From Levilactobacillus suantsaii (GTDB taxonomy: Bacteria; Bacillota; Bacilli; Lactobacillales; Lactobacillaceae), in NCBI RefSeq assembly GCF_004115745.1, contig NZ_QXIL01000012.1:1-64000 (forward strand): DNA of 64,000 bases. The letters run 5' to 3'. Shown piece by piece: positions 1 to 8,639 of this stretch. How positions within the stretch are numbered: position 1 is the stretch's first letter; every line of letters starts with the position of its first letter. The notes under the pieces were generated by a model. The model did no database searches. It saw only the letters and a list, made by a program, of their open reading frames with translations, and was not told the DNA's origin. The position numbers and the translations under genes are program-made.

Positions 1-165
1 GCTCATCGATTGTTGTTACATTTTAAAAGCGAATTGACTTCGCAAATATTGTTTGGGTTTGAATAAATTCAAACCGCCCTACACATATTTGGTTTGTCGA
101 AACAATGTTCAGTTTTCAAGGATCTACCAAGTTATCTAATGAAGTGATTGCTTCATGACAACTTT
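1..165 (-). other. rRNA operon leader (16S gene lies beyond the left edge)
   Basis: Read on the minus strand, this AT-rich stretch follows two strong tandem promoters. At about 108-124 it contains the string CCTTGAAAACTGAACA, which resembles the boxA-like antitermination/processing element found in the leaders of Bacillota rrn operons. No rRNA sequence itself is inside the window, so the 16S gene is inferred to begin just past position 1. The leader comes directly after the dusB terminator, with no gene between. Moderately confident; alignment with any lactobacillus rrn leader would settle it. Confidence 0.6.
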
Positions 166-168
166 TAA

Positions 169-197
169 AGTATAGCATGTCATCAATTCCTTGTCAA
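169..197 (-). promoter_or_regulatory. rRNA promoter P2
   Basis: On the minus strand there is a perfect -35 TTGACA (192-197), a 17-base spacer and a -10 TATACT (169-174). It is the promoter nearest the rRNA leader. A second promoter of the same form lies about 117 bases upstream, the usual tandem arrangement of rrn promoters. Confidence 0.75.
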
Positions 198-285
198 TAA
201 CTTTTTTCACCGATAATTTGAATATATATTCAAATTATCACGGAAGCCGTCATCGACTTGATTTCTTGAATTGACAACATAAAAC

Positions 286-314
286 ATTGTATCAGTTGCA
301 CTTGTCGGCGTCAA
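286..314 (-). promoter_or_regulatory. rRNA promoter P1
   Basis: Minus strand -35 TTGACG (309-314), 17-base spacer, -10 TACAAT (286-291). It is in tandem with the stronger promoter at 169-197 and drives the same leader. The surrounding 315-496 is AT-rich and shows no gene. Confidence 0.65.
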
Positions 315-489
315 GCTTAAATTTAAATTGCGGATAGATATCCATAAATCAAATCTTTATGCATTCAGCTGCTTTGTGACAACAGCTAATATCATATCAA
401 TCATTCCCAAGTCGGTCAAGCTTTTTCGTCAATAAATAACTAAAAAGCCTTATTCTCAGTTAATCTCTCACTTTAGACCACTTAAGAGG

Positions 490-548
490 CTAAACAAAAC
501 GGAACCCACAGCACCAGACCATTTAGTCTGGACCGCCGGGTTCCGTTT
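490..548 (-). terminator. Terminator of the hslO-dusB unit
   Basis: Inverted repeat AAACGGAACCC (497-507) / GGGTTCCGTTT (538-548), with a smaller internal hairpin CCAGAC...GTCTGG in the loop. On the minus strand it is followed by a T-rich stretch (TTTTGTTTAG). It lies 40 bases after the dusB stop and insulates it from the rRNA promoters. Confidence 0.8.
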
Positions 549-587
549 CGTTATCGCTATAACTTCAATCCAAGAACGACCGCTTGA

Positions 588-1610
588 TTAATCACGATAC
601 CGTCGAACCGGTCGGTCCCGACTACTCGTGGCCAACTGATTCAAGAAGCGGGCCAACAGCGTGTGCATGGTCTCCTCATCCGTGGCGTCCGCCAACGCAA
701 CTTTAGTCCGGGCCGCGTGCGGAATCCCTTTCAGATAGTAGGCCACCTGATTGCGAAAGTCGCGGGGGCCATCTTGGGGGCCCTTGGCTAAACATAGCGC
801 GTGCAAATGTGCCTGGGCCCATTTTACCTTCTGTGTTGGGGTTGCTTCCGGTAAGAGTTCCCCCGTTGTCAGGTAATGATTAACGCGTTTCAATAACCAG
901 GGATTCCCCATGACGGCACGCCCAATCATCACAGCATCCGCGCCAACTTCCGTCAACATGCGTTGCGCATCTTGTGGCGTCCGCACATCGCCGTTGCCCA
1001 TAAAGGGAATGGTCAGCTGTTGAGCCACTTGCGCCAACAACTCCCAATCGGCGTGTCCCTGATACATTTGTTTCCGTGTCCGCCCGTGCATTGCCAGGGC
1101 GCTAGCCCCCGCACTTTGCGCCGCCAACGCGTTATCCACTGCGTACAAGTGGTGGTCATCCCAACCGGTCCGCATCTTGACCGTGACCGGCTTGTCTACG
1201 GCCGCCACGACTGCTTTAACCATGTGGTAGACCTTATCTGGATCCAGTAGCCATTTTGCCCCGGCTTCCGTATTAACCACCTTATTGACCGGGCAGCCCA
1301 TATTAATATCAATGATATCGGCTGGAGTCTGTTGATCCACAAACTGAGCGGCCTGGACCAAAGTTTCCTCGGTACCGCCGAAGATTTGGATGCTCATGGG
1401 GTGTTCGTGCGGATTGACCGCCATCATGTCTAAGGTTCGAGGATTCTGGTAGTGAATCCCCGCTCCTGAAATCATCTCGCATTCGACCAAACCAGCGCCA
1501 AACTCCTTACAAATGACTCGAAAGGCCACGTTCGTCACCCCCGCCATCGGGGCCACGACCACCCGGTTAGGAATCGTGACGTTGCCAATTTTCCAAGGCG
1601 TATCGTTCAT
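588..1610 (-). CDS. dusB: tRNA-dihydrouridine synthase DusB
   Basis: A 340-residue flavoenzyme that reduces uridine to dihydrouridine in the tRNA D-loop using FMN and NADPH. Seen in the sequence: the N-terminal APMAGVTN motif (residues 20-27), the INMGCPVNKV segment whose Cys106 is the expected proton donor, the KMRTGW strand, and the FMN-phosphate region GNGDV / IGRAVMGNPW. Length and motif order are normal for the family. The ATG overlaps the TAA of hslO by one base, so the two are translationally coupled. In several lactobacilli lysS follows dus here; in this genome a terminator and an rRNA operon come next instead. DusB rather than another Dus paralogue is inferred from overall resemblance and context. 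Confidence 0.93.
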   Translation of the reverse strand: MNDTPWKIGNVTIPNRVVVAPMAGVTNVAFRVICKEFGAGLVECEMISGAGIHYQNPRTLDMMAVNPHEHPMSIQIFGGTEETLVQAAQFVDQQTPADIIDINMGCPVNKVVNTEAGAKWLLDPDKVYHMVKAVVAAVDKPVTVKMRTGWDDHHLYAVDNALAAQSAGASALAMHGRTRKQMYQGHADWELLAQVAQQLTIPFMGNGDVRTPQDAQRMLTEVGADAVMIGRAVMGNPWLLKRVNHYLTTGELLPEATPTQKVKWAQAHLHALCLAKGPQDGPRDFRNQVAYYLKGIPHAARTKVALADATDEETMHTLLARFLNQLATSSRDRPVRRYRD

Positions 1611-2497
1611 TATTTCGCCTGGGCGTGAGCTAAGATTGCCCGCAAGTCATCTTCTGAGAACTGATACTTGTTCCCACAGAAGTGACAAACGGCTTCGGCT
1701 CCGTGATCTTGATCGATCATCTCTTGAATAGCGTCGGCTGATACGGACGCCAGTGCGGAAGCAAAGCGGTCCTTTGAACAATCACACTTGAACTCGACCG
1801 GCAGCTTTTGCAAAATTTGAATGTCTTCGTCTGGGAATAAGAGTCGTAAAATGTCTTCCGGCTTTTGACCGTCCAAGAGGAGTTCCGACACCATCGGCAT
1901 TTCCTTGAGCCGTTTCTCCAGTCGCGCAATTGCTTCGTCTGAAGCACCAGGCATCACCTGAATCATAAATCCACCAGCGACTTTGACCGTGTTATCAGGT
2001 TCTACGAAAACTGAGACCCCCACGGAACTTGGAATCTGTTCAGACTTCGCCAAATAATAGGTAAAGTCTTCACCCAATTCACCTGAAACCAATGGGACTT
2101 GGCCGGTGTACGGTTGACCTAACCCCTGATCCTTCGTGACCGTCAACATCCCGTTAGTGCCAACCGCCTTTTTAACGTCCAGTTTGTGCTTAGGGTTCAA
2201 CGGCAAGCTCGTGTGCGGGTATTGGAGGTAGCCTTTGACCGTTCCGTCCGCATTGCCGTCCGCCACAATGGCGCCGACTGGACCGTGGCCGTCGACCTTG
2301 ACCGTTAACTTCTCATCACCCTTAAGCAGTGACGTTGAGAGTAACACTGTCCCAATCAGGGTCCGGCCTAACGCCGCCGTTGCCGCGCTCCAACTATCAT
2401 GGCGCCGTTGAGCCTCCGCGACCGTATCCGTTGCGTCCATGGCGTAAGCCCGAAACATGCCATCCGCAATTAAACTCTTAATTAAGTAATCTGCCAT
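1610..2497 (-). CDS. hslO: Redox-regulated chaperone Hsp33
   Basis: A 295-residue cytosolic holdase chaperone switched on by oxidation. The start is placed at the ATG beginning MADYLIKSLIADG, which has a GAAAGGAAA ribosome-binding site; the frame stays open 35 codons upstream, but that stretch looks like non-coding leader. The C-terminal redox switch is visible as CDC followed by CHFC, four cysteines that bind zinc when reduced. The body shows the family signature around SGELGEDFTYYLAKSEQ. It is separated from upstream ftsH by a terminator, so it must have its own promoter. A weak candidate is TTGCAA-16-TATGGT near 2540-2566. It is co-transcribed with dusB, with a one-base overlap. Confidence 0.93.
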   Translation of the reverse strand: MADYLIKSLIADGMFRAYAMDATDTVAEAQRRHDSWSAATAALGRTLIGTVLLSTSLLKGDEKLTVKVDGHGPVGAIVADGNADGTVKGYLQYPHTSLPLNPKHKLDVKKAVGTNGMLTVTKDQGLGQPYTGQVPLVSGELGEDFTYYLAKSEQIPSSVGVSVFVEPDNTVKVAGGFMIQVMPGASDEAIARLEKRLKEMPMVSELLLDGQKPEDILRLLFPDEDIQILQKLPVEFKCDCSKDRFASALASVSADAIQEMIDQDHGAEAVCHFCGNKYQFSEDDLRAILAHAQAK

Positions 2498-2597
2498 TCG
2501 TTTGTCTTTCCTTTCACCTGTCAGTTTATCATGCCTTACCATACCAAAAAAACGCGCTTTTGCAAATATCCCGCCTCTTAACATCCCAGACCAGAAA

Positions 2598-2629
2598 CAC
2601 AAAAAGGCCTGGGAAACAGTTCCCAGGCC
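2598..2629 (-). terminator. ftsH terminator
   Basis: Stem GGCCTGGGAA (2606-2615) / TTCCCAGGCC (2620-2629), followed on the minus strand by TTTTTGTG. It lies 16 bases past the ftsH stop, a normal intrinsic terminator. Confidence 0.85.
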
Positions 2630-2644
2630 CCTTGATGGTAGTGC

Positions 2645-4774
2645 TTATTCGGAATCATCTGAATGGTGCTCATCATCCGCTGCTGAGCTAGCCGCAGAAC
2701 TCGATGCGGAGGAATCCCCGTCACCAGTTTGGTTGGCTTCGCTGCTGGCTGCTGACGACGCTAATTTCGCTTGCGTGTCGGCGTGACGAGCCGCTTCCCG
2801 ACGTTCTAGTTCACGCTTGGATTCTTCAAACGTGGCCGCCTTTTCACTCGGAAATTCAGCATCGCTGTCCTTTTCCGGCATCTTCCCAGTCTGATACAAA
2901 CTGAGAATTTGCTTTTCGTCCAGCGTCTCGTACTTCAGCAAGGCTTCCGCAATAATCTTGTGTTCTGCCTTGTGCTCTTCGAGGATCTTCCGTGCCGTCT
3001 CGTGCCCTTCGTTAATCAGGCGCCGGACTTCACTGTCAATCAAGCTGGCCGTGTGTTCAGAGTAAGCGGGTTGGTTATAGTACCCGGCCCCAGCAAATGG
3101 TTGGCCACCGGCACTTTCCAACGCCACCGTTCCGACGGCGTCACTCATTCCGTATTGGGTCACCATGGCCCGCGCAATCTGCGTGGCTTGCTCAAAGTCA
3201 TTCGAAGCCCCGGACGATTCGGAATGGAAAATCAATTCTTCGGCCGTCCGACCACCCATTAACCCGGCAATTTGTTCCATGGCGTTCTTCTTAGACATCA
3301 ACATTTGATCTTCTCGTGGCAACATGATGGCGTACCCGCCAGCACGGCCCCGCGGAACGATCGTGACCTTATGAACAACCCGGGCGTCGTTCAAGACCAA
3401 GCCCACCAGTGTATGACCGGCTTCATGGTACGCCACGGTCTTGCGTTCCTTAGGACTGATGACTCGGTCCTTCTTAGCAGGCCCGGCAATGACTCGGTCT
3501 TCGGCTTCGTCTAAGTCGGAAGCATCGACCTGCGTCTTATTCCGCCGAGCAGCTAACAAGGCCGCTTCATTCAAGAGGTTTTCCAAGTCAGCCCCGACAA
3601 AGCCCGGCGTCTGCTTGGCGATTTCTTTCAAATCGACATCATTAGCCAATGGCTTGTTCTTGGCGTGGACCTTCAGAATGGCTTCCCGACCCTTAACATC
3701 TGGTCGGCCAACCAAGATCTTCCGGTCAAACCGTCCTGGCCGTAGTAAGGCGGGGTCCAAAACATCGGACCGGTTCGTCGCCGCCATGACAATGACGCCT
3801 TCGCTTCCGGTAAACCCGTCCATTTCAACCAGTAATTGGTTCAGCGTTTGTTCTCGTTCGTCGTGGCCACCGCCCATGCCGGCACCCCGTTGACGACCAA
3901 CCGCATCGATTTCATCAATAAAGATGATAGAAGGTGCGGCCTTCTTGGCCTGTTCAAACAGATCCCGGACACGGCTAGCCCCGACACCAACGAACATTTC
4001 CACGAAATCAGAACCTGAAATCGAGTAGAATGGAACGCCAGCTTCACCGGCAACGGCCTTCGCCAACAACGTTTTCCCAGTTCCTGGCGGGCCCTCGAGC
4101 AAGACCCCGGATGGTATCCGGGCGCCCAACGAAACAAATTTCCGCGGATTCTTCAAGAACTCAACCACTTCGACCAGTTCTTGCTTTTCCTCTTCCTCAC
4201 CAGCAACGTCCGCAAAGCGAACCTTGTTCTCTTTACTGTCCGCCGGTTTGGCTTTGGACTTCCCAAAGTTCATGACTCGACCATTGCCGCCACCTTGGCC
4301 GGCTTGACCCATCATCATGTAGAAGAAGAAGAAGAAAATGACTAGTGGTGCAGCGTAAACTAATAAGTTCAGCCAGAAGCCGCTTGATTCCTCCGCTTTG
4401 GTATTCATCTTGACATTGTGCTTCTTGGCAGTCTTATCAATCGCGGAAACCGTCGAGTTGTTAGTCAAGACTTGGGTGCTAAAGGCCGTTACAGCAGTAC
4501 TCTTCGAACCACCTAGGCTAAAGCCGGTGTTCGTGGTCCGCTTTTGCGCGTTCCGGTACTCCCCGGTAATCTTGTAGACGCCCCCGGAAGGCTGAATAGA
4601 AAAACTCTTAATCTTATTCGCGTTCAGGTCTTTGACGAATTGACTCGATTGGATTTCTTGGGATTGTGAGTTGGTGTTATTTCCATTAAATAAATAGAAC
4701 ACACCAATGATCAACAAGAAGACCACAATGTAAAACAGGCTGCTACGAAACAGTCCGTTTCGTCGATTATTCAT
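2645..4774 (-). CDS. ftsH: ATP-dependent zinc metalloprotease FtsH
   Basis: A 709-residue membrane AAA+ protease that degrades misassembled membrane proteins and short-lived regulators. Two membrane segments are visible (about residues 12-28 and 134-155), bracketing the extracytoplasmic domain. Then come Walker A GPPGTGKT (228-235), Walker B IIFIDEID, the second region of homology ending in RPGRFDR, and the zinc site HEAGH (450-454) of the M41 peptidase domain. The C-terminal tail is low-complexity, rich in Ser, Ala and acidic residues, and ends in a His/Asp cluster. Full length for the family. It sits downstream of tilS-hpt in the conserved order tilS-hpt-ftsH, with a 117-base gap to hpt that could hold an additional promoter, though I see no clear one. 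Confidence 0.97.
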   Translation of the reverse strand: MNNRRNGLFRSSLFYIVVFLLIIGVFYLFNGNNTNSQSQEIQSSQFVKDLNANKIKSFSIQPSGGVYKITGEYRNAQKRTTNTGFSLGGSKSTAVTAFSTQVLTNNSTVSAIDKTAKKHNVKMNTKAEESSGFWLNLLVYAAPLVIFFFFFYMMMGQAGQGGGNGRVMNFGKSKAKPADSKENKVRFADVAGEEEEKQELVEVVEFLKNPRKFVSLGARIPSGVLLEGPPGTGKTLLAKAVAGEAGVPFYSISGSDFVEMFVGVGASRVRDLFEQAKKAAPSIIFIDEIDAVGRQRGAGMGGGHDEREQTLNQLLVEMDGFTGSEGVIVMAATNRSDVLDPALLRPGRFDRKILVGRPDVKGREAILKVHAKNKPLANDVDLKEIAKQTPGFVGADLENLLNEAALLAARRNKTQVDASDLDEAEDRVIAGPAKKDRVISPKERKTVAYHEAGHTLVGLVLNDARVVHKVTIVPRGRAGGYAIMLPREDQMLMSKKNAMEQIAGLMGGRTAEELIFHSESSGASNDFEQATQIARAMVTQYGMSDAVGTVALESAGGQPFAGAGYYNQPAYSEHTASLIDSEVRRLINEGHETARKILEEHKAEHKIIAEALLKYETLDEKQILSLYQTGKMPEKDSDAEFPSEKAATFEESKRELERREAARHADTQAKLASSAASSEANQTGDGDSSASSSAASSAADDEHHSDDSE

Positions 4775-4891
4775 GTCGTGCCTCCTTTACCCACAGTTCC
4801 CAATCTAATCACAGATGGGAACGAAATTTAGAGCTTATGCCCCTTTAACTAAATAAGATGTTATCACAATTGACTATCGTTGACTAATTAT

Positions 4892-5428
4892 TTATCTATA
4901 AACTGCCGGCTTCAAAACACCGACGTACGGGAGGTTACGATATTTTTCGTCGTAATCCAACCCGTAACCCACGACAAACTCACTAGGGACGTTGAAACCT
5001 ACGTAATCCGCCTTGGCTTCAACCACGCGGCCACTCGGTTTATCCATCAACGTGCAGACCTTAATGGACTTGGCTTGCCGTTCCTTCAGTAAGTCTTCCA
5101 AATACTTCAAGGTCCGTCCGGTATCGATAATGTCTTCAACTAACAAAACGTCCCGTCCGGCAACGTCTGTGTCTAGGTCCTTCAACAGGGTGATGGTCCC
5201 CGAAGAAGCCGTGCCCCCGTGATAACTAGAGACATCAATGAAGTCAATTTCGGCGTAAATATCCATGTCCCGAATCACATCGGTCATGAATAAGATAGCC
5301 CCCTTTAAGACACAGATAATCAACGGCGTCTTTCCTTGGTAATCCTTTGCCAACTGGGTCCCTAAACGTTTACAAGCCGCGGCTATGTCTTCCTCGCTGT
5401 ACAGGACCTTTTCAATATCGTTATTCAT
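4892..5428 (-). CDS. hpt: Hypoxanthine phosphoribosyltransferase
   Basis: A 178-residue purine salvage enzyme that makes IMP (and GMP) from hypoxanthine (and guanine) plus PRPP. The PRPP-binding loop [13 protein letters not shown] is clear, and the C-terminal [18 protein letters not shown] segment is the typical HPRT ending. The start chosen begins [10 protein letters not shown], preceded by AAAGGGG; an open extension of 12 codons upstream lies inside tilS. The gene overlaps the end of tilS by eight bases, the same coupling as in Bacillus. In Bacillus, Hpt and TilS together are reported to influence FtsH expression; whether that holds here is inference. Confidence 0.95.
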   Translation of the reverse strand: MNNDIEKVLYSEEDIAAACKRLGTQLAKDYQGKTPLIICVLKGAILFMTDVIRDMDIYAEIDFIDVSSYHGGTASSGTITLLKDLDTDVAGRDVLLVEDIIDTGRTLKYLEDLLKERQAKSIKVCTLMDKPSGRVVEAKADYVGFNVPSEFVVGYGLDYDEKYRNLPYVGVLKPAVYR

Positions 5429-6806
5429 GCTGTTCCCCTTTCGCCGATCTTGGCTGAATGCCAATGTGATAGTTTGTCGTGTGTGCCCGTGGCGGTAAGA
5501 CCGACCACTTCACACCCAGAGCCGCCAAAACGGCGCCCTGCGCGGTGACTAAAACGGCCACCTGCGCCCGTTGCGCTCGGGGCACCTTCGCGTTGATCAG
5601 TGCGCGCCGAACCGTCTGATGTTGCCCATTAGCTAACCGCAAAGTATCAGCAGCTTGCCACGAGCGGACCGTCAACGGAAAATCAGCGGTGGTCAACGCG
5701 ACCACTTGCCGCTGGGGCAACGCCGCGGGTGGCGTTTGAAAAACGCCCAGCAACCGATTGTCCCCAACCGGTTGCCATTGGTTCAAGTCTACCATGAAAC
5801 TAAATTTCGCCACGGATTTTTCTCCGAATTTTGTGGACTTTTTTAAGTGAAATGTCCGGTACTGCTTCGTCAGGACCCAACCGGCCCCCAAGTCAATCTG
5901 GCCTGTGGCTCGTTGCGCGTTCCCTAACAGGTGCAATGCCTGGTCGAGCCGGGTCGCTTGCGTACTTAAAGTGGGCGCTAGTCGCTTGATCAGCCGCGCT
6001 AACAATAACCGTTGTTCGCTCACCGGCTGAGCTAGCAGTAACGGGATTCGCCCACTAACCGGCTGCCAATTCGTGACGATGATCGCCAGTTGCGCGTCCA
6101 ACGCCCGGTCAGCCACTTGCAGGACCGCCGTAAGTTGCTGGCCGTAGTCGACCAGGTGGGCGCCGGCCTGCGGATTTTGCTGGTGTAACACCGGTAGTAC
6201 CTGGTGCCGGATTCGGTTGCGACTAGCCACTAAATCTTGATTCGTCGCGTCTTCAAACCATGGAATCTGTTGTGTCGTGGCGTACGTGCGTAACTGTTGC
6301 TTGGTAAAAGGCAGTAATGGGTGAATCACCCGCCCCACGCCTAACGGTCGACTCGCCGCCATTCCCGTGAGTTGGGCCAGATTGCCGCCGCGCAAAAGCT
6401 TGAGCAAAATGGTCTCGGCCTGCTCATCGCTTTGGTGCGCCGTGGCGACCCAGTCAGCGTGCTGTTGCCGGAGTTGTTCGGCAAAGAAAGCGTACCGAAA
6501 CTGCCGGGCCGCATTCTCCAGTCCCTGTTTGGGGTGTTGGGTACGCGGCCAGTGGGTCACCACTAACGGCAACTGCCGCTCGGCACACCACCGCGTCAAA
6601 AAGGCTTCTTCGCGTTGGCTCTGGGCCCGTAGTTCGTGGTTCACGTGCACCACGGTCAACTGGGGCCGCTCAGCCGTTGGCAAGTTTGCCAGTAAGGTCA
6701 ACAGCACCATCGAATCCACCCCCGTCGACACGGCCACCAATCCCCGCTTAGCCTGAGACCAGGAGTGCTGGCGCCAATGCCGCCGAAATTCAGTTTCCAA
6801 TGTCAC
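5421..6806 (-). CDS. tilS: tRNA(Ile)-lysidine synthase TilS
   Basis: A 461-residue enzyme that adds lysine to C34 of the CAU-anticodon isoleucine tRNA so that it reads AUA. The N-terminal PP-loop reads STGVDS (residues 27-32) instead of the commoner SGGxDS; the rest of the ATP pyrophosphatase fold and the C-terminal substrate-binding domain (ending in the [16 protein letters not shown] region) are present. The start is a GTG at 6804-6806 behind a strong AAAGGGGGAGGG site. It lies just after the terminator of the upstream S1-domain gene, so its promoter must be very close or inside that region; none is obvious. It overlaps hpt by eight bases. Confidence 0.92.
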   Translation of the reverse strand: MTLETEFRRHWRQHSWSQAKRGLVAVSTGVDSMVLLTLLANLPTAERPQLTVVHVNHELRAQSQREEAFLTRWCAERQLPLVVTHWPRTQHPKQGLENAARQFRYAFFAEQLRQQHADWVATAHQSDEQAETILLKLLRGGNLAQLTGMAASRPLGVGRVIHPLLPFTKQQLRTYATTQQIPWFEDATNQDLVASRNRIRHQVLPVLHQQNPQAGAHLVDYGQQLTAVLQVADRALDAQLAIIVTNWQPVSGRIPLLLAQPVSEQRLLLARLIKRLAPTLSTQATRLDQALHLLGNAQRATGQIDLGAGWVLTKQYRTFHLKKSTKFGEKSVAKFSFMVDLNQWQPVGDNRLLGVFQTPPAALPQRQVVALTTADFPLTVRSWQAADTLRLANGQHQTVRRALINAKVPRAQRAQVAVLVTAQGAVLAALGVKWSVLPPRAHTTNYHIGIQPRSAKGEQHE

Positions 6807-6841
6807 GTGGGCCCTCCCCCTTTACTTGACCCGGCCACTCT

Positions 6842-6872
6842 AAAACAAAAGGGCCGCAACGGGTGCGACCCT
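6842..6872 (-). terminator. Terminator of the S1-domain gene
   Basis: Hairpin AAGGGCCGCA / TGCGACCCTT (6849-6872), with one mismatch, followed on the minus strand by TTTTGTTTTA. It separates the S1-domain gene (ending 6908) from tilS. Confidence 0.75.
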
Positions 6873-6907
6873 TGTTCGTTCTTGATCGTCAACGTGGCGA
6901 GCAGGTT

Positions 6908-7456
6908 CTAGCTCCGCCGACCGCCACGACCGCCGCGCTTACCTTCAGTATTGCGTTTGATCGTTGCTAACCGGTCTTCACTTTGCTTCAAGAACCCCGA
7001 CATCATATCGTCAAAATTCTCTTTATGGTTCGAGTGATGCCCAGCAAATCGGCCGTTAGCCGATCCATGGTGGGAGCGTGAGCCATTATTTTCAAAGCGC
7101 CGATTACCACCATGACCGTGCTCACCGTGACCGCCGCAGTTATTATGGAAGTTGCCCCGGTGTTCGTTGCCGCCGCGATGATCGTTATTGTGCGGTCGAT
7201 GGGCGTGTTCAGTTGCTGGGCGATCTTTTGCCTTACGGATCGATAACCCAATCTTCCCATCATTACCCACAGTCAAGACCCTAACTGTGACCTCATCACC
7301 TACGGATAAAACGTCGTGAATATCCTTCACGTATCCGTCAGAAATTTCACTAATGTGGACTAACCCGGTCTTGTGGTCACCCAAATCAACAAATGCGCCA
7401 AAGTTCGTAATTCCGGAGACCTTTCCGGAAACCTTAGCTCCAACCTCGATTGCCAT
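6908..7456 (-). CDS. S1 RNA-binding domain protein (YabR-like) with His/Gly/Arg-rich tail
   Basis: A 182-residue protein with one S1 domain in residues 1-75 (VGAKVSGKVSGITNFGAFVD and IGLSIRKAKD are typical), resembling B. subtilis YabR and general stress protein 13. The start is the ATG of MAIEVGAKVSG, with AAGGAGG upstream; a longer open frame upstream is not needed. From about residue 80 the chain becomes low-complexity and rich in His, Gly, Asn and Arg (HRPHNNDHRGGNEHRG, GRGGRRS at the end), with a short more ordered piece around DDMMSGFLKQSEDRLATIKR. It probably binds RNA or ribosomes; the exact role is unknown. It lies between divIC and tilS as in related genomes, but has its own terminator. 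Confidence 0.85.
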   Translation of the reverse strand: MAIEVGAKVSGKVSGITNFGAFVDLGDHKTGLVHISEISDGYVKDIHDVLSVGDEVTVRVLTVGNDGKIGLSIRKAKDRPATEHAHRPHNNDHRGGNEHRGNFHNNCGGHGEHGHGGNRRFENNGSRSHHGSANGRFAGHHSNHKENFDDMMSGFLKQSEDRLATIKRNTEGKRGGRGGRRS

Positions 7457-7771
7457 AAACAAGAAGTTCCTCCTTAAAATAAGTGCCTTCAGTATACCAC
7501 AACTCAAGCTAATCCCAAACCTTCAAAATCGGGTTTATTTCGCGGTGCGAGTGGGACGACGTCACCGTGAATTTTCCGTGATTTTGGCCTTTCAGTTACA
7601 CTTGATTGCACCCTGAAAGTGGACTGGTCATTCCCTCCAGCCAACTACCATTCAGTCTAACATGTTTCTTTGGTCCACCCCCAAAAATAATCAGAAAACT
7701 TCGGGTTATGGTAACCGTTTTACTAGGTCAGCCACCTAACTGATTGCCCGCTCACTGAACAAGGTGACACG
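7457..7771. other. Gene-free spacer between divIC terminator and S1 gene
   Basis: About 315 bases with no convincing reading frame on either strand. It must contain the promoter of the S1-domain gene, since divIC ends in a terminator. I could not pick a single convincing -35/-10 pair; no riboswitch motif is recognised. Confidence 0.5.
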
Positions 7772-7815
7772 CAAAAAAACGAGCTTCCAGGGGGGGTGCC
7801 CCCTAGAAACTCGTT
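7770..7815 (-). terminator. divIC terminator
   Basis: Long hairpin AACGAG...CAGGGGG / CCCCCT...CTCGTT (7778-7815) with one mismatch and small bulges, followed on the minus strand by seven T. It lies about 20 bases after the divIC stop. Confidence 0.85.
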
Positions 7816-7833
7816 AGTCCGTTTAATTTGTCC

Positions 7834-8253
7834 CTACTTCTCAGTCACGTCCTTAGCGTGATCTCCGGGTAAGCTATAAATAGTCTCCCCGGACTTCGAG
7901 TAGTAATACTTCGAGCGAATCAACTGCCCCAAGTAATCCTTATTATTGAGCTGTTTAACTTTTAACTTCAACTTAGCGTTGGTGTCCTTGGCCTTATCCA
8001 AGCGTTGTTCGCTGGCTTCGACTTTCTGGTTAACGTGATGCAGACTTGCGTTCGTCCGGACCAATTGAACCCCCAAGATCAGCGCAAACACAGCAAAAAC
8101 CGCAAAAATCCGTAATGCTCGCCGCACCCGTCGCCGTTTCAACCCATGATGCTGAATCGACACCGTGGGTTCCTTTTGTCGTGCTAGCTGTCGTGCATAC
8201 TCATTTTCTAAGTGTTGGACCTTGGTTGTTTGGACCGGTTTATCGTCTGCCAT
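7834..8253 (-). CDS. divIC: Septum formation initiator DivIC/FtsB family
   Basis: A 139-residue bitopic division protein. Visible parts: a basic cytoplasmic segment (KRRRVRR), one transmembrane helix at about residues 47-65 (ALRIFAVFAVFALILGVQLV), and a coiled coil rich in K, L, N and Q leading to the conserved KDYLGQLIRSKYYYSKSGE patch that contacts FtsL/DivIB. Length and topology are standard. It sits directly downstream of the S4-domain gene, as in Bacillus (yabO-yabP/Q-divIC neighbourhood). A promoter with an extended -10 lies just upstream at 8295-8323. Confidence 0.92.
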   Translation of the reverse strand: MADDKPVQTTKVQHLENEYARQLARQKEPTVSIQHHGLKRRRVRRALRIFAVFAVFALILGVQLVRTNASLHHVNQKVEASEQRLDKAKDTNAKLKLKVKQLNNKDYLGQLIRSKYYYSKSGETIYSLPGDHAKDVTEK

Positions 8254-8294
8254 TCTCGTTCACCCCACAGAACTCTACCAGATTAGTTAACTTG

Positions 8295-8323
8295 AGTATA
8301 GCAACTTTCAAATTGACCGTCTA
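8295..8323 (-). promoter_or_regulatory. divIC promoter
   Basis: Minus strand TAGACG (8318-8323), 17-base spacer, TATACT (8295-8300) preceded by TGC (extended -10). It lies 42 bases before the divIC start. It suggests divIC can be expressed apart from the mfd unit. Confidence 0.55.
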
Positions 8324-8365
8324 GTTTATTGACCACAATGTAAAACATTCGTCATATTTAATCGG

Positions 8366-8638
8366 TTAAAGTTGCCGAAAATCTTGAGCGTAGTCTTCCT
8401 TGACGATGGTGTACATCCGTTCCGCATCGTCCTTCTTGGTGGTTTCTAACAAAGCGTCAACCTTGACAGTTAACGTCTTATTACCAAACTTGATCACCAA
8501 CTCGTCGTTCGTCGCCACGTCACTTGAGGACTTGGCGACCTTGCCATTGATCAGAATGCGACCCTTGTCGGCGATTTCTTTAGCGACCGACCGCCGCTTG
8601 ATAATCCGTGAGACTTTCAAAAATTTATCTAAACGCAT
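8366..8638 (-). CDS. S4-domain ribosome-associated RNA-binding protein (YabO/RqcP-like)
   Basis: A 90-residue protein that is essentially one S4 RNA-binding domain: [34 protein letters not shown] and the LVIKFGN strand. The B. subtilis homologue YabO (RqcP) takes part in alanine-tailing ribosome quality control with RqcH; transfer of that role here is by homology. The start is the ATG of MRLDKF because GGAGG lies eight bases upstream; an ATG five codons earlier overlaps that ribosome-binding site. It abuts the flippase gene end (8640), so the two are translationally linked. Confidence 0.9.
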   Translation of the reverse strand: MRLDKFLKVSRIIKRRSVAKEIADKGRILINGKVAKSSSDVATNDELVIKFGNKTLTVKVDALLETTKKDDAERMYTIVKEDYAQDFRQL

Positions 8639-8639
8639 T

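Noticed and set aside
1513-1731. Several 60-100-codon frames on the strand opposite to genes throughout the window
   Set aside because: They overlap well-identified genes, lack ribosome-binding sites and look like GC-driven shadows.
3441-3893. 150-codon plus-strand frame within ftsH
   Set aside because: Antisense shadow of the AAA+ domain; ftsH is unmistakable on the other strand.
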